From: an uncultured Bacilli bacterium
Lineage (GTDB): Bacteria > Bacillota_I > Bacilli_A > RF39 > UBA660
Length of the DNA: 61,215 nt
NCBI GenBank assembly: GCA_947625625.1
Contig: CANQPC010000005.1
Span: forward strand, 1-61,215
Direction: 5' to 3'
How positions within the stretch are numbered: the stretch's first letter is position 1; every line of letters starts with the position of its first letter. The notes beneath the pieces are model-generated. The model was not told where the DNA came from. It saw nothing but the letters and a program-made list of their open reading frames with translations, and searched no databases. This document shows positions 34,739 to 43,182 of this stretch, in pieces. The translations under genes were made by a program, and so were the position numbers.

Positions 34739-36772
34739 TTATTTTTTCTTTATTTTAACTTTATTTTTATTAGGATATATTTCTATACCTTTAATTGATA
34801 AATTCGTCTCATCGACATCGACATTTATTTCAGTACCATCAAGTCCTTCATCACGAATAGTATTAAAATCAATTTTACTATTTTTCGTAAGTGGTAGTGA
34901 AGATCTAAAACGAAACTTCGATGGTATTTGTCTTGTCTGCATGTTAGGATTAGCAATAATATTATTATAGACAATATCTTTAACTAACTCCAAAGCTGCT
35001 TCTTCATTTTCTAATATTTTCTCATCCATCGGTACTATATGGCAAATTGGCATATATCCGCGGTAACGTTCATCAAAATAATCGACAACAATGACTTGAT
35101 GAACATTAGGATTTTGAATTATTTCTTTTTCAATTTCATAAGGTTTAACCTTATATCCTTCAATTCTGGCAAATGAACGATCTTTACGTGATTCATGGAA
35201 AAAGACACCATCACGATTCATAGTTACAATGTCACGAGTTCGAATATAAGATTCGTTATCCATATCATAATGTGGAATAATCGTTTCGCCATGTAAAACT
35301 CCGTCAGTAACAGCTTCCGATGATACAACTAATTCACCTGATAATAAGTCCTTACCATCTTCAAATTTAAGAGGTACTAGCTTATCTTCAATGTTTGGAT
35401 CAACAATTGCATATATTGTCTTAGGAAGTGGTATTCCTATCGAACCAGGCACATTATATTCCTTTTGAGCATAGGAACCGCAACCTAAAAATTCACTCAT
35501 ACCGTGACCAGTTGTCAATTCAACTGTACAACCATGAGAACGAAGCCATTTATTTACTCTTTCGATATCTTTTATCGTCATTGCTTCAGCACCATATATT
35601 ATTCTTGTAATACATGACAAATCTTCATTTTGAAGATATTCACAATCAGGAAGCGCCGCTATCCAAGTAGCTGTTCCAATTATAACATTAGGATGATATT
35701 TCTTTAAAAGATAGCCAAATTCACTAATTTTAAATTCTGGTACTGACAAATTATTAGAACCACTCGATAAATTAAATATATAATTATCATAAGCACCAAA
35801 TGGAGCAAATAATGGTAACACACGTAAGCACTTATCTTTAGGATTCCAATTAACCCTACCACCAAATAATTGTTCAATTGTAGATATTCCATTTTTATTC
35901 GTTACTGGAATTGGTTTTGGTTTTGAACCACTGGTTCCTGAAGTATGTCCAATATAGTTTGTCGTATTAATGTCGGTATCTTGAAGATATTTTCTCGTAC
36001 ATAAGCAGTCTCTTTCTAAGTCACTATACTTATATACTTGTAAAATGGAATTACTCATAGCTTCTTGAAGTGCTCTATTTAGTTTTTGCATATTTTGAAT
36101 TTGTTCTAAAGCAGCCTGATACCATTTTAATCTCTTAACATCATCTTTGATATTTTTTTCTATTTGGCTTTGTGCTTGCATATCACGCATATTTTTAATT
36201 GAATTATAATTAATAACATCTTTCAAATAATCAATTTTTCCCTGTAAATTCATAGCATCACTAGCAGAAACAACGATTATTTTATCAATTCCAAGTTCTT
36301 TAAGTTCTTTTTCAATTGGTTTTAACATCCCCAAATAACACTGATCCAAAGCGACAATATATTTAGCCTTTTCACTTTTGATAAGCTCTAATACCTTGTC
36401 AGCATTAGCTCGTGCACTAATATTATCAGGACGTGGATCAACAAAATCAGATATGGCACCTATTTGTGTAGCTCCAAGCCATAAGTAACCTGCTTCGGGA
36501 ATATTTGGCATGAGGCTCATAATTATTTCGCCTTTTTTAATGCCAAGTTCTGAAAGAATAGTAGCTGCTACATCAGCTTTATCAAAAAGTTCATCATAAG
36601 TCGTCTTCTTACCATAGTAAGTTTCTGCGACTAAATTCATTCTCTCTTCATTACGCATTTTTAGATATTCTGTTAAATTTGTCTGTGGTAAACTAGTATA
36701 GACAGCATCTTTGTCATAATATTTCATCCAAGGCTTATCTATATGTGGATACCCTGTTAGTTTATTTTCCAT
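34739..36772 (-). CDS. AMP-forming acyl-CoA synthetase/ligase-like (ANL) protein with coiled-coil insertion
   Basis: A 677-residue ANL-superfamily adenylating enzyme. The P-loop HTSGTSGSKPKP lies at about 276-287, about 100 residues later than usual, because residues about 190-245 form a predicted coiled coil rich in Gln and Lys. Further motifs are LTTGHGMSEFLGCG (A5), YIRTRDIVTMNRDGVFFHESRKDRSFARIEGYKVKPYEIE (A7-A8 hinge) and the catalytic-lysine region LPLTKNSKIDFNT. The substrate is unknown; no carrier protein or CoA enzyme is adjacent. I use the ATG at 36772 with GAGGAGG upstream. The pseudokinase gene follows. Confidence 0.82.
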   Translation of the reverse strand: MENKLTGYPHIDKPWMKYYDKDAVYTSLPQTNLTEYLKMRNEERMNLVAETYYGKKTTYDELFDKADVAATILSELGIKKGEIIMSLMPNIPEAGYLWLGATQIGAISDFVDPRPDNISARANADKVLELIKSEKAKYIVALDQCYLGMLKPIEKELKELGIDKIIVVSASDAMNLQGKIDYLKDVINYNSIKNMRDMQAQSQIEKNIKDDVKRLKWYQAALEQIQNMQKLNRALQEAMSNSILQVYKYSDLERDCLCTRKYLQDTDINTTNYIGHTSGTSGSKPKPIPVTNKNGISTIEQLFGGRVNWNPKDKCLRVLPLFAPFGAYDNYIFNLSSGSNNLSVPEFKISEFGYLLKKYHPNVIIGTATWIAALPDCEYLQNEDLSCITRIIYGAEAMTIKDIERVNKWLRSHGCTVELTTGHGMSEFLGCGSYAQKEYNVPGSIGIPLPKTIYAIVDPNIEDKLVPLKFEDGKDLLSGELVVSSEAVTDGVLHGETIIPHYDMDNESYIRTRDIVTMNRDGVFFHESRKDRSFARIEGYKVKPYEIEKEIIQNPNVHQVIVVDYFDERYRGYMPICHIVPMDEKILENEEAALELVKDIVYNNIIANPNMQTRQIPSKFRFRSSLPLTKNSKIDFNTIRDEGLDGTEINVDVDETNLSIKGIEIYPNKNKVKIKKK

Positions 36773-36907
36773 AAAACCCTCCTCTTTTAGAAAGTATATA
36801 ACTTTCATTATTTTATAAATTTGATATTGTAATTATATCACTATTTAAGTATACCACTTTTAATTCTTTTTTTAAACATTATTTTACAAAATTCGCCAAA
36901 AAATAAA

Positions 36908-36946
36908 GCAAAAAAAGCAATACAAAAATATAGTACTGCTTTAAAT
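36908..36946 (-). terminator. Terminator of rpmF
   Basis: On the minus strand AAGCAGTAC pairs with GTATTGCTT (one G-U), followed by T7, just after the rpmF stop. Confidence 0.7.
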
Positions 36947-36947
36947 A

Positions 36948-37196
36948 TTATTCTTCACTTTTTTTTGAAGATTTTGCTTTTTTAGGAGCTTTCTTTTCCT
37001 CAGCTACTTTTACTTCTGTTTTAGTTTCTTTAGAAGTATCTACTCCCTTATAAAAACCACACTTTGGACATGCTCTATGAGGTCTTATTTTAGCACCGCA
37101 ATTAGAACATTCTACTAATCCATTAGCAGTAATTTTATAATGAGTTCTACGCATATCTCTTCTTGTTTTGCTTACTTTTCTAAATGGAACGGCCAT
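36948..37196 (-). CDS. rpmF: 50S ribosomal protein L32 with extended C-terminus
   Basis: An 82-residue L32. The core MAVPFRKVSKTRRDMRRTHYKI and the zinc ribbon CSNCG...CPKCGFYKG are complete. L32 is normally about 57-60 residues; here a Lys/Glu/Ala-rich tail of about 25 residues is added. I use the ATG at 37196, eight bases after AAGGAG. It follows the DUF177 gene by 5 nt, the standard bacterial pairing. Confidence 0.95.
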   Translation of the reverse strand: MAVPFRKVSKTRRDMRRTHYKITANGLVECSNCGAKIRPHRACPKCGFYKGVDTSKETKTEVKVAEEKKAPKKAKSSKKSEE

Positions 37197-37201
37197 CTCT
37201 T

Positions 37202-37666
37202 TCACTCCTTCCTTAATAAATCTTCAAGACTACTTAGAGGCTTATTAGAAGTCGTAACTTCATCCTCACTTATTAATCTCCATCCTTCTCCTTCTAATCT
37301 AATATTCTTATTTTTATCATTTATAGCTTGGAGAGGAACTTCCACAAGAATATTTTGCCATAAATCTTCAGTAATATCAAGTGTTTTTTGCAAATTTATC
37401 CTTGTTTCGTCTATTTTTTCTTCAATTTCGCTAGTAAAATTATATTCATAATCTTCCAAAGTTATATCATCGGGAATAATCATCGTTCCTGTAATTTTTC
37501 CTAATAATGTAAAACTTCCATCGACTAACTTTTCCAATGATCCATCAAAACTTATTTTATTTAATCTTCTAATAGAACTATTTTCAAGCATTTGAGAGGG
37601 AATTACTACTTCACCTTCAATATCTATCTTGTTCTTGGTTATAAAATCAAATAAATTAATTATCAT
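37202..37666 (-). CDS. yceD: DUF177/YceD-family protein
   Basis: A 154-residue protein of the DUF177 family, linked in other bacteria and plastids to 23S rRNA accumulation and found next to rpmF. The family pattern is visible in 'GSLEKLVDGSFTLLGKITGTMIIPDDITLEDYEYNFTSEIEE', though the usual cysteine of the 'C.R.L' motif is not present. The acidic C-terminus with 'PLSSLEDLLRKE' is typical. It is translated just before rpmF. Confidence 0.8.
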   Translation of the reverse strand: MIINLFDFITKNKIDIEGEVVIPSQMLENSSIRRLNKISFDGSLEKLVDGSFTLLGKITGTMIIPDDITLEDYEYNFTSEIEEKIDETRINLQKTLDITEDLWQNILVEVPLQAINDKNKNIRLEGEGWRLISEDEVTTSNKPLSSLEDLLRKE

Positions 37667-37779
37667 AATTTCACCTGCCTATTAATTATATAATAATTTT
37701 TAGAAAATAGCAACTACTTTTTATAAGTATAAATTAACTATATGTTTATAATTTAAAAAATTCATATTATATAATTTTA

Positions 37780-38355
37780 TTATTTTATATCATTTCCAAA
37801 TTCTTTTTCAAATTCTTCTTTTAAATCACTTAAAGTATATATACGTCTCATTTGTTCTGGTTTTAAATCACATTTATAACCTGCACCCGTAGCATTTTCA
37901 TTAAGTTCATCTTTGCCTCGATTATGAAGCCTAACACATACTCCATTATGATTAATTATTTGATTCTCAAAATCAATATTTTCTATTTTTATACAATACA
38001 TATATATGTCATTGGGAGCAATTCCTAGAAATAAAACTCCATTATAATCTCCATTCTTCTTTAAGCCTTCATTTTGAAACTTGCCATTTTTATCAAGAGA
38101 AGAAGTCTTAATTTCAAATTTCATCTTGCCAATTTTTAAATCCCAATCTCCTTGATCACCATCCCGGTACTCAATTCTCCGAGGATATAATCTCGATAAA
38201 TTTAGCATATAGAATCTTTCCCCAATACTACCTCTTTTATCTATTTGAATTTTTCTTTGATTTATAAATTTAGCATTTTTCCATTGTTCAGGCATATCTT
38301 CAATTACCATTTCATCTAGTAAACTAACTAAAAAATCATCCAAATTATCTGTCAT
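37780..38355 (-). CDS. Putative type II restriction endonuclease (PD-(D/E)xK)
   Basis: A 191-residue protein with a likely PD-(D/E)xK core: an Asp in 'GDQGDWDLKIG' followed 8-10 residues later by FEIKTSS (E-x-K), and an upstream helix with 'GSIGERFYMLNLSRLYP'. It overlaps the 3' end of an adenine methyltransferase gene by 11 nt, with its ribosome site (AGGGAGG) and start at 38355 inside that gene. That arrangement is typical of a restriction-modification pair. The recognition sequence is not known. Nuclease activity is inferred from motif and context. Confidence 0.65.
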   Translation of the reverse strand: MTDNLDDFLVSLLDEMVIEDMPEQWKNAKFINQRKIQIDKRGSIGERFYMLNLSRLYPRRIEYRDGDQGDWDLKIGKMKFEIKTSSLDKNGKFQNEGLKKNGDYNGVLFLGIAPNDIYMYCIKIENIDFENQIINHNGVCVRLHNRGKDELNENATGAGYKCDLKPEQMRRIYTLSDLKEEFEKEFGNDIK

Positions 38356-39403
38356 AATAACCTCCCTCAATAATTTGATTCATAATCAAATCAGTCCGCA
38401 AATTAAGTGCACCATTAGTCGAAATAAAAGCAACCTTTTCCCAATTAACTTTATTATAAAACAAATCTTTCAATTTATCTTGTTCTTTTTTAAATACAAT
38501 GCCATAACCTCTTCTATTAGGTAATTTTTCAAAACTATTATAAGCACGCATTCCTTTAAAGCAGGTTGAAGGTAAATATACGTCACACTTATCGAGCATT
38601 TTTTTATTTCGTGTACTAGATGGTGTTCCACCATCTGACAAACTATACACCTTAGCATAAGTCTCACAAGTTTTTATCTCTTTTATTTTTATATTTTCAG
38701 TATTTACTTTAACCCATACTTGAAATATCGTAGCAACATCAACTAAAGTACCATCAGGATATTGATACGAATTTCTCGGAAGATTTTCCGTATAAGCTAA
38801 TTTATATCCTTTCACCCTCTTCATTGGTACTCCCTTTCCTGTCGAATTAAATAAAGGTGGCAAGATAAAAGCTACTACATCAGCAAAATCATATGAATGA
38901 TTTATAAATCGTAATGCCAAATTGCCTCTTAATCCAAATGGAGGATTACCTATAACTATATATTTCTTATTACAATCTGGAAAAAAGTTTAAATAATCAG
39001 ATTTTTTTAATTCATTTTTTAATTTTCCTTTAGGATCAATGTCGACACCTATTCTTCTTTCTTTGGGAAGCAGTGTATAAAAATTACAACAACCAGCACT
39101 AGGCTCAATATAGATATAATCTTTTTCGTCAATTTTAAGTTCTTTTAATATACTTAACATCTTTTTATAACAATATTTAGCAGTTTCCTTGGTAGTATAA
39201 AATTGATCGTTGTCTCTATATTCCTTTTTATTTTCATATTTATCGCCTAACAAAGCATTTAAATCATTAAAATAGTTTTTCGGAACAGCATTTAATGTTT
39301 TCCATCTTCTGACCGTACCAATATGTAGATTAAGCTTGTCGGCAATGTCACCAATCGTTTTATTTTCTAGTAATTCATTAAACAAATCGATAGTTTCCAT
39401 CAT
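38345..39403 (-). CDS. Adenine-specific DNA methyltransferase of an RM system
   Basis: A 352-residue protein. The N-terminus carries a helix-turn-helix-like segment (TIGDIADKLNLHIGTVRRWKTLNAVP), which may allow self-regulation. The catalytic part has the SAM-binding region 'YIYIEPSAGCCNFYTLLP...IGVDIDPKG' and the N6-adenine motif IV NPPF in 'YIVIGNPPFGLRGNLALRFI'. The C-terminal part is probably the target-recognition region. The putative endonuclease gene overlaps its end. The pair lies between the rpmF unit and ftsK, an accessory insertion in core DNA. Confidence 0.82.
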   Translation of the reverse strand: MMETIDLFNELLENKTIGDIADKLNLHIGTVRRWKTLNAVPKNYFNDLNALLGDKYENKKEYRDNDQFYTTKETAKYCYKKMLSILKELKIDEKDYIYIEPSAGCCNFYTLLPKERRIGVDIDPKGKLKNELKKSDYLNFFPDCNKKYIVIGNPPFGLRGNLALRFINHSYDFADVVAFILPPLFNSTGKGVPMKRVKGYKLAYTENLPRNSYQYPDGTLVDVATIFQVWVKVNTENIKIKEIKTCETYAKVYSLSDGGTPSSTRNKKMLDKCDVYLPSTCFKGMRAYNSFEKLPNRRGYGIVFKKEQDKLKDLFYNKVNWEKVAFISTNGALNLRTDLIMNQIIEGGYYDR

Positions 39404-39457
39404 ATCACCACAATTTTCATTATATTTTCCTTTAATATCATATACAAATAGTGACGA

Positions 39458-41653
39458 CTATTCATCATCACTATTTTGCTCTCCTTTAACTAATACTTCA
39501 CGTGGTTTAGAACCATTTTGAGGTCCAATAATACCTCTTTCTTCTAGTAAATCGATAATACGAGCTGCCCTATTATAGCCAATACGATATTTTCTTTGAA
39601 TTAAAGATGCAGATATTTTTCCAAATTCCATTGCAAAACTTACAATTTCATTATAAAGTGGATCGTCGTATTCTTCTTTTGACTCGTAGCCATCATCATA
39701 TTTTCCAGCATCTTCTGAGCCGCCACCTCTTTCTTCAGTAAGCGAATTATCATAATTAGCCTTTTGCTGGGATATCGTATAATCGACTATTTTTTGAAGT
39801 TCTTCATCACTTACATATGCACCTTGAATTCTAACTGGAGAATTTTCCCCCATCGGTTTAAAGAGCATATCACCTTTACCAAGTAACTTTTCCGCTCCAG
39901 TTTGGTCGAGAATCGTTCGGGAATCGATCGACGAAGAGACAGCAAAAGATATACGAGAAGGAATATTGGCTTTTACGACACCGGTGATGACGTCAGTAGA
40001 TGGTCTTTGAGTAGCTACAATTAAATGAATTCCTGCTGCTCTTGCCATCTGAGTAATACGCATAATGGAATCTTCGACATCTTTAGCGGCTACTAGCATT
40101 AAGTCAGCTAACTCATCGATGATAAAGACAATATATGGTAGTTTTTGATAATCAGTATTTGTTTCACAAAATTTATTATACGAACCAATGTTTTTACATT
40201 TAGTATCTTCAAAAACTTGATATCTTCTCTCCATTTCGGCGACAATATTCTTAAGAGCTATCGAAGCTTTCTTGGGATCAGTTACAACGGGTGCTAACAA
40301 ATGAGGAACGCCATTATACATCGATAATTCAACCTTTTTAGGATCGACCATGACAAGTTTTACTTCGTCAGGTTTAGTACGCATCAGTATCGAAGAAATA
40401 ATACAATTAATGCAAACTGATTTACCACTACCAGTAGCTCCAGCTACGAGAAGATGGGGAGTAGCATTAATTTCCGCCCATTTGACAGTGCCCATAATAT
40501 CTTTTCCGAGTCCAACGGCGAGAAGTGACTTTTCGCTAGGTTCGGGAAGTTTAGATAATACTTCACGAAATGATACGGGAGAAGTTACTTTATTAGGAAG
40601 TTCGATTCCAATAGTACTCTTTCCAGGAATTGGTGCTTGAATACGAACATCTTTAGCCGCCAAATTAAGAGCAATCTCTTTTTGAATAGATAATAGCTTA
40701 TTAACTTTCGTACCGGCTTTCAATTCTAATTCATACTGTGTAACAGATGGTCCAATATGACATTCTTTAATCTTTCCAGGTATATCAAAATCCGCTAAAA
40801 CTTTTTCGAGGGTAATAATGTTTTGCTTTACTGCCTCGACATTTTCTTTATCGTTACTTCCTTTAGTCTGCTTTAAAAGTGAAAGAGGTGGAAGTTTATA
40901 ATTAACATTAATAACTGGCTTTTCTTCGGCGGCTTCTTCGACAGTAGGACTATCAATCGTTTTAATAGGAATATCTGATTCCGATGGTAAAGCCTCTTTT
41001 TCGCCTACCTTATCGGTATCTTTGGATGACGATAGAATAATTCGCTTGTCATCTTCCTCCTCATCATCCTCTTCATCTTTTTCTTTCTTCTGATGTTTTG
41101 GAAGTTTAATTTTTCGAAGTAAATCCATAATACTTGTATTAAATAGTAAAATAGCTCCAATAATCATAAGCGTTATTATGACAATCGTCGTTCCATTTCT
41201 AAAAAGACTATAAAAAACATAAGTAAATAAAGCTCCAATAATACCACCTCCACTATTGGAAATAGCACTAGGGCTTTTAAAACAAACTAGTAAATTATTA
41301 AATGTTTCGGTTATTATTTTAGTTCCTTCCTGAGAATTTAAAGTTATATATTTCATGTGAAGTAGAACTAAAAAGCCTATCAAAATAACAGCAAAGCCAA
41401 TCCATCTAGGATTTAAAAAGTCGGGTGTCTTTCTCTTTAAAATTAGATATCCACCAAGAATAAGAATAGCTAAGAGTAAAAATATATAAATATTACCCAT
41501 TAAAAAAACAGCAAACGAACGAATAAAATTACCGGCAGGACCATAACCTCCTATTCCAATAATTGCCGCTAAAATGAGAATCATTCCGACAACTTCATTA
41601 CTATATTCAAACTTTTTCTTTTCAGCATCTTTTTTTTGTTTTTTCTTTGCCAT
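39458..41653 (-). CDS. ftsK: DNA translocase FtsK/SpoIIIE
   Basis: A 731-residue DNA pump that clears chromosomes from the division or sporulation septum. It has four N-terminal transmembrane helices (between about residues 20 and 172), an acidic linker, and the motor with Walker A AGATGSGKS (404-412), Walker B (PYIVFIIDELADLML), and ATQRPSTDVITGVVKANIPSRI. The C-terminal winged-helix gamma domain (LIQRKYRIGYNRAARIIDLLEERGIIGPQNGSKPREVL) reads KOPS-like sites. The SpoIIIE role is possible given other spore genes. It appears monocistronic. Confidence 0.95.
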   Translation of the reverse strand: MAKKKQKKDAEKKKFEYSNEVVGMILILAAIIGIGGYGPAGNFIRSFAVFLMGNIYIFLLLAILILGGYLILKRKTPDFLNPRWIGFAVILIGFLVLLHMKYITLNSQEGTKIITETFNNLLVCFKSPSAISNSGGGIIGALFTYVFYSLFRNGTTIVIITLMIIGAILLFNTSIMDLLRKIKLPKHQKKEKDEEDDEEEDDKRIILSSSKDTDKVGEKEALPSESDIPIKTIDSPTVEEAAEEKPVINVNYKLPPLSLLKQTKGSNDKENVEAVKQNIITLEKVLADFDIPGKIKECHIGPSVTQYELELKAGTKVNKLLSIQKEIALNLAAKDVRIQAPIPGKSTIGIELPNKVTSPVSFREVLSKLPEPSEKSLLAVGLGKDIMGTVKWAEINATPHLLVAGATGSGKSVCINCIISSILMRTKPDEVKLVMVDPKKVELSMYNGVPHLLAPVVTDPKKASIALKNIVAEMERRYQVFEDTKCKNIGSYNKFCETNTDYQKLPYIVFIIDELADLMLVAAKDVEDSIMRITQMARAAGIHLIVATQRPSTDVITGVVKANIPSRISFAVSSSIDSRTILDQTGAEKLLGKGDMLFKPMGENSPVRIQGAYVSDEELQKIVDYTISQQKANYDNSLTEERGGGSEDAGKYDDGYESKEEYDDPLYNEIVSFAMEFGKISASLIQRKYRIGYNRAARIIDLLEERGIIGPQNGSKPREVLVKGEQNSDDE

Positions 41654-41792
41654 AACATCAACCTTCTATCAGTATTAATTATATCATTGCTAACTTTAAT
41701 TGTAAAGTTCTATCGAGCTATTTGAATAATTTTTGACAGTGAACTATCAAGATATTTTAAGAAGTTTTAAATGACTTTTTTGATAAAATATT

Positions 41793-42146
41793 TCATTCTA
41801 ATTGACGATTAATCCACCTCATAATGACCTCTACTATATAGGTGATTTCTTCTTCAGTTAAATTTTTATTTTTAGCAATATGATGCCATTTATACAAGCA
41901 TTTGCGGCAACAACTAGCGGTCGCATGCTCCGCTACAAAAACCGGGTGTCCGTGCATTGGAGTTTGCTTGCCATCATTTAATGGACTAGCGGGTGCTAAG
42001 CGCAATCTGATAAATTCAAAAGCGTGCTCTCTTATTTTTTCGAGACCATTTTTTCTTATATACTCCACTTCTTTAGTATTTAGATGAAAACTACTTCGAA
42101 ATTTAGAATTATTTAATTTGGCAAGAATAATATCGATATTATCCAC
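41793..42146 (-). CDS. DUF4186-family protein
   Basis: A 117-residue protein of the DUF4186 family, recognised by 'FRSSFHL..KE..YI..KG.E.I..HA.EFI..RLAPA.P.NDGKQTPM.GHPVFVAQHATA.CCR.CL.KWH.I' here as SPLNDGKQTPMHGHPVFVAE and ATASCCRKCLYKWHHI. The two adjacent cysteines and two histidines suggest a metal site. Function unknown. It overlaps the DUF5131 gene by one base, so they are an operon. This pair recurs on phages and plasmids. Confidence 0.82.
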   Translation of the reverse strand: MDNIDIILAKLNNSKFRSSFHLNTKEVEYIRKNGLEKIREHAFEFIRLRLAPASPLNDGKQTPMHGHPVFVAEHATASCCRKCLYKWHHIAKNKNLTEEEITYIVEVIMRWINRQLE

Positions 42147-43021
42147 TACTTTTCACACTTTCCACAATTAGAGCAGCCATTACAAATAAGTTTTCCTCCA
42201 CAAGTATTGCATCTTGCCTTAAAGGTAGGTGTATAAAGCCACTCTTTCACTAAAACATTTCCAAATAAATCAAATAATTTATATTCAATTTCTCGTCCTT
42301 GATAATTCATCTTCGATAGATAAGCCATTCGACTTTGAACTTCTTTACTAGGAATAGTATATAATTTGCCATCTTTTAAAAATTTTGTTCCCGTTTCAAT
42401 AAAGCAAAAAGTCACATTGTATTTAACGCATTCTTCTCGTAACTTCTTAACCCAATCGTAATTACAAATACGAGATCCTCCATAATTTTCACCGCCAACA
42501 ATCACTTGTTCTATTTTGCCTGTTTTTAAATATTTCTCAATACTGACTTCCGAAATAAATGGAGCACACATAATTCCTTTATGCTTAAAGGGAAGCTTTA
42601 ATAAATATGGTATTCGCTCATCAGCTCGCTTCTGATTTTCACAAGTGACATTGAAAAAAACATTTTCATAGCCATCATTCCAATCTTTCGGTAGACAGTT
42701 AGTAACTCTTTCTGGTCTTTTCGTCAAAAGAAAAAATTTAACATCACTTCTCTTCTTAATGATTTCCCAAGCACTATCTCGCCACAAATCAGCCTCCGGA
42801 AGAAAAAAGTCCGAATTCATGCATACGCGTATCTGTTCTCCAGGCTTTATCTTATACATCCCCCTGCGGTCTTTACTTAAAGGATAATTAAAATTTTTAG
42901 TTTTGTAAATATTACTTCCATCTTTACCCGCTCTTACTTTATCTAAATAATACATATAGCAGTTTTGACATCCTTCACTTATCTTCTTACACCCATGCCA
43001 TGGATTCCATATATCGTGCAT
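42146..43021 (-). CDS. DUF5131 (phage Gp37/Gp68-like) radical-SAM-like protein
   Basis: A 291-residue protein of the phage Gp37/Gp68 family. The N-terminal IWNPWHGCKKISEGCQNCYM holds three cysteines (C..6..C..2..C) in the style of an iron-sulfur/radical SAM site. 'FFLLTKRPERVTNCLP..W', 'NVFFNVTCENQKRADERIPYLL', 'VIVGGENYGGSRICNYDWVKKLREEC' and 'FCFIETGTKF' are family motifs. A C-terminal zinc ribbon-like tail is present (CNTCGGKLICNGCSNCGKC). The biochemical role is not known. It has a clear promoter and DUF4186 follows. Confidence 0.82.
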   Translation of the reverse strand: MHDIWNPWHGCKKISEGCQNCYMYYLDKVRAGKDGSNIYKTKNFNYPLSKDRRGMYKIKPGEQIRVCMNSDFFLPEADLWRDSAWEIIKKRSDVKFFLLTKRPERVTNCLPKDWNDGYENVFFNVTCENQKRADERIPYLLKLPFKHKGIMCAPFISEVSIEKYLKTGKIEQVIVGGENYGGSRICNYDWVKKLREECVKYNVTFCFIETGTKFLKDGKLYTIPSKEVQSRMAYLSKMNYQGREIEYKLFDLFGNVLVKEWLYTPTFKARCNTCGGKLICNGCSNCGKCEK

Positions 43022-43045
43022 CTTCTCACTTCCATATCTATAATA

Positions 43046-43094
43046 AGTATATAGCTATAATAAAATAAAGTCAACAATTTATCGAACAAATGTA
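43046..43094 (-). promoter_or_regulatory. Promoter of DUF5131-DUF4186 with adjacent SOS-like box
   Basis: On the minus strand TTGACT (43069-43074) and TATACT (43046-43051) are 17 bp apart. Nine bases upstream of the -35, the plus strand reads CGAACAAATGTA (43083-43094). This 12-mer is identical to the core of the candidate LexA box before the DinD-like gene. Confidence 0.45.
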
Positions 43095-43107
43095 TATATT
43101 TATATGT

Positions 43108-43135
43108 AATTAAAAAGGCACTATTTTGTGCCTTA
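43108..43135 (-). terminator. Terminator of the repeat-protein gene
   Basis: On the minus strand AAGGCAC pairs with GTGCCTT around a 6-nt loop, followed by T-rich sequence, about 50 bp past the repeat-protein stop codon. Confidence 0.7.
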
Positions 43136-43182
43136 AATCTATAATAATTTTATATGAATTAAAGATAAGAATATATATAAGT

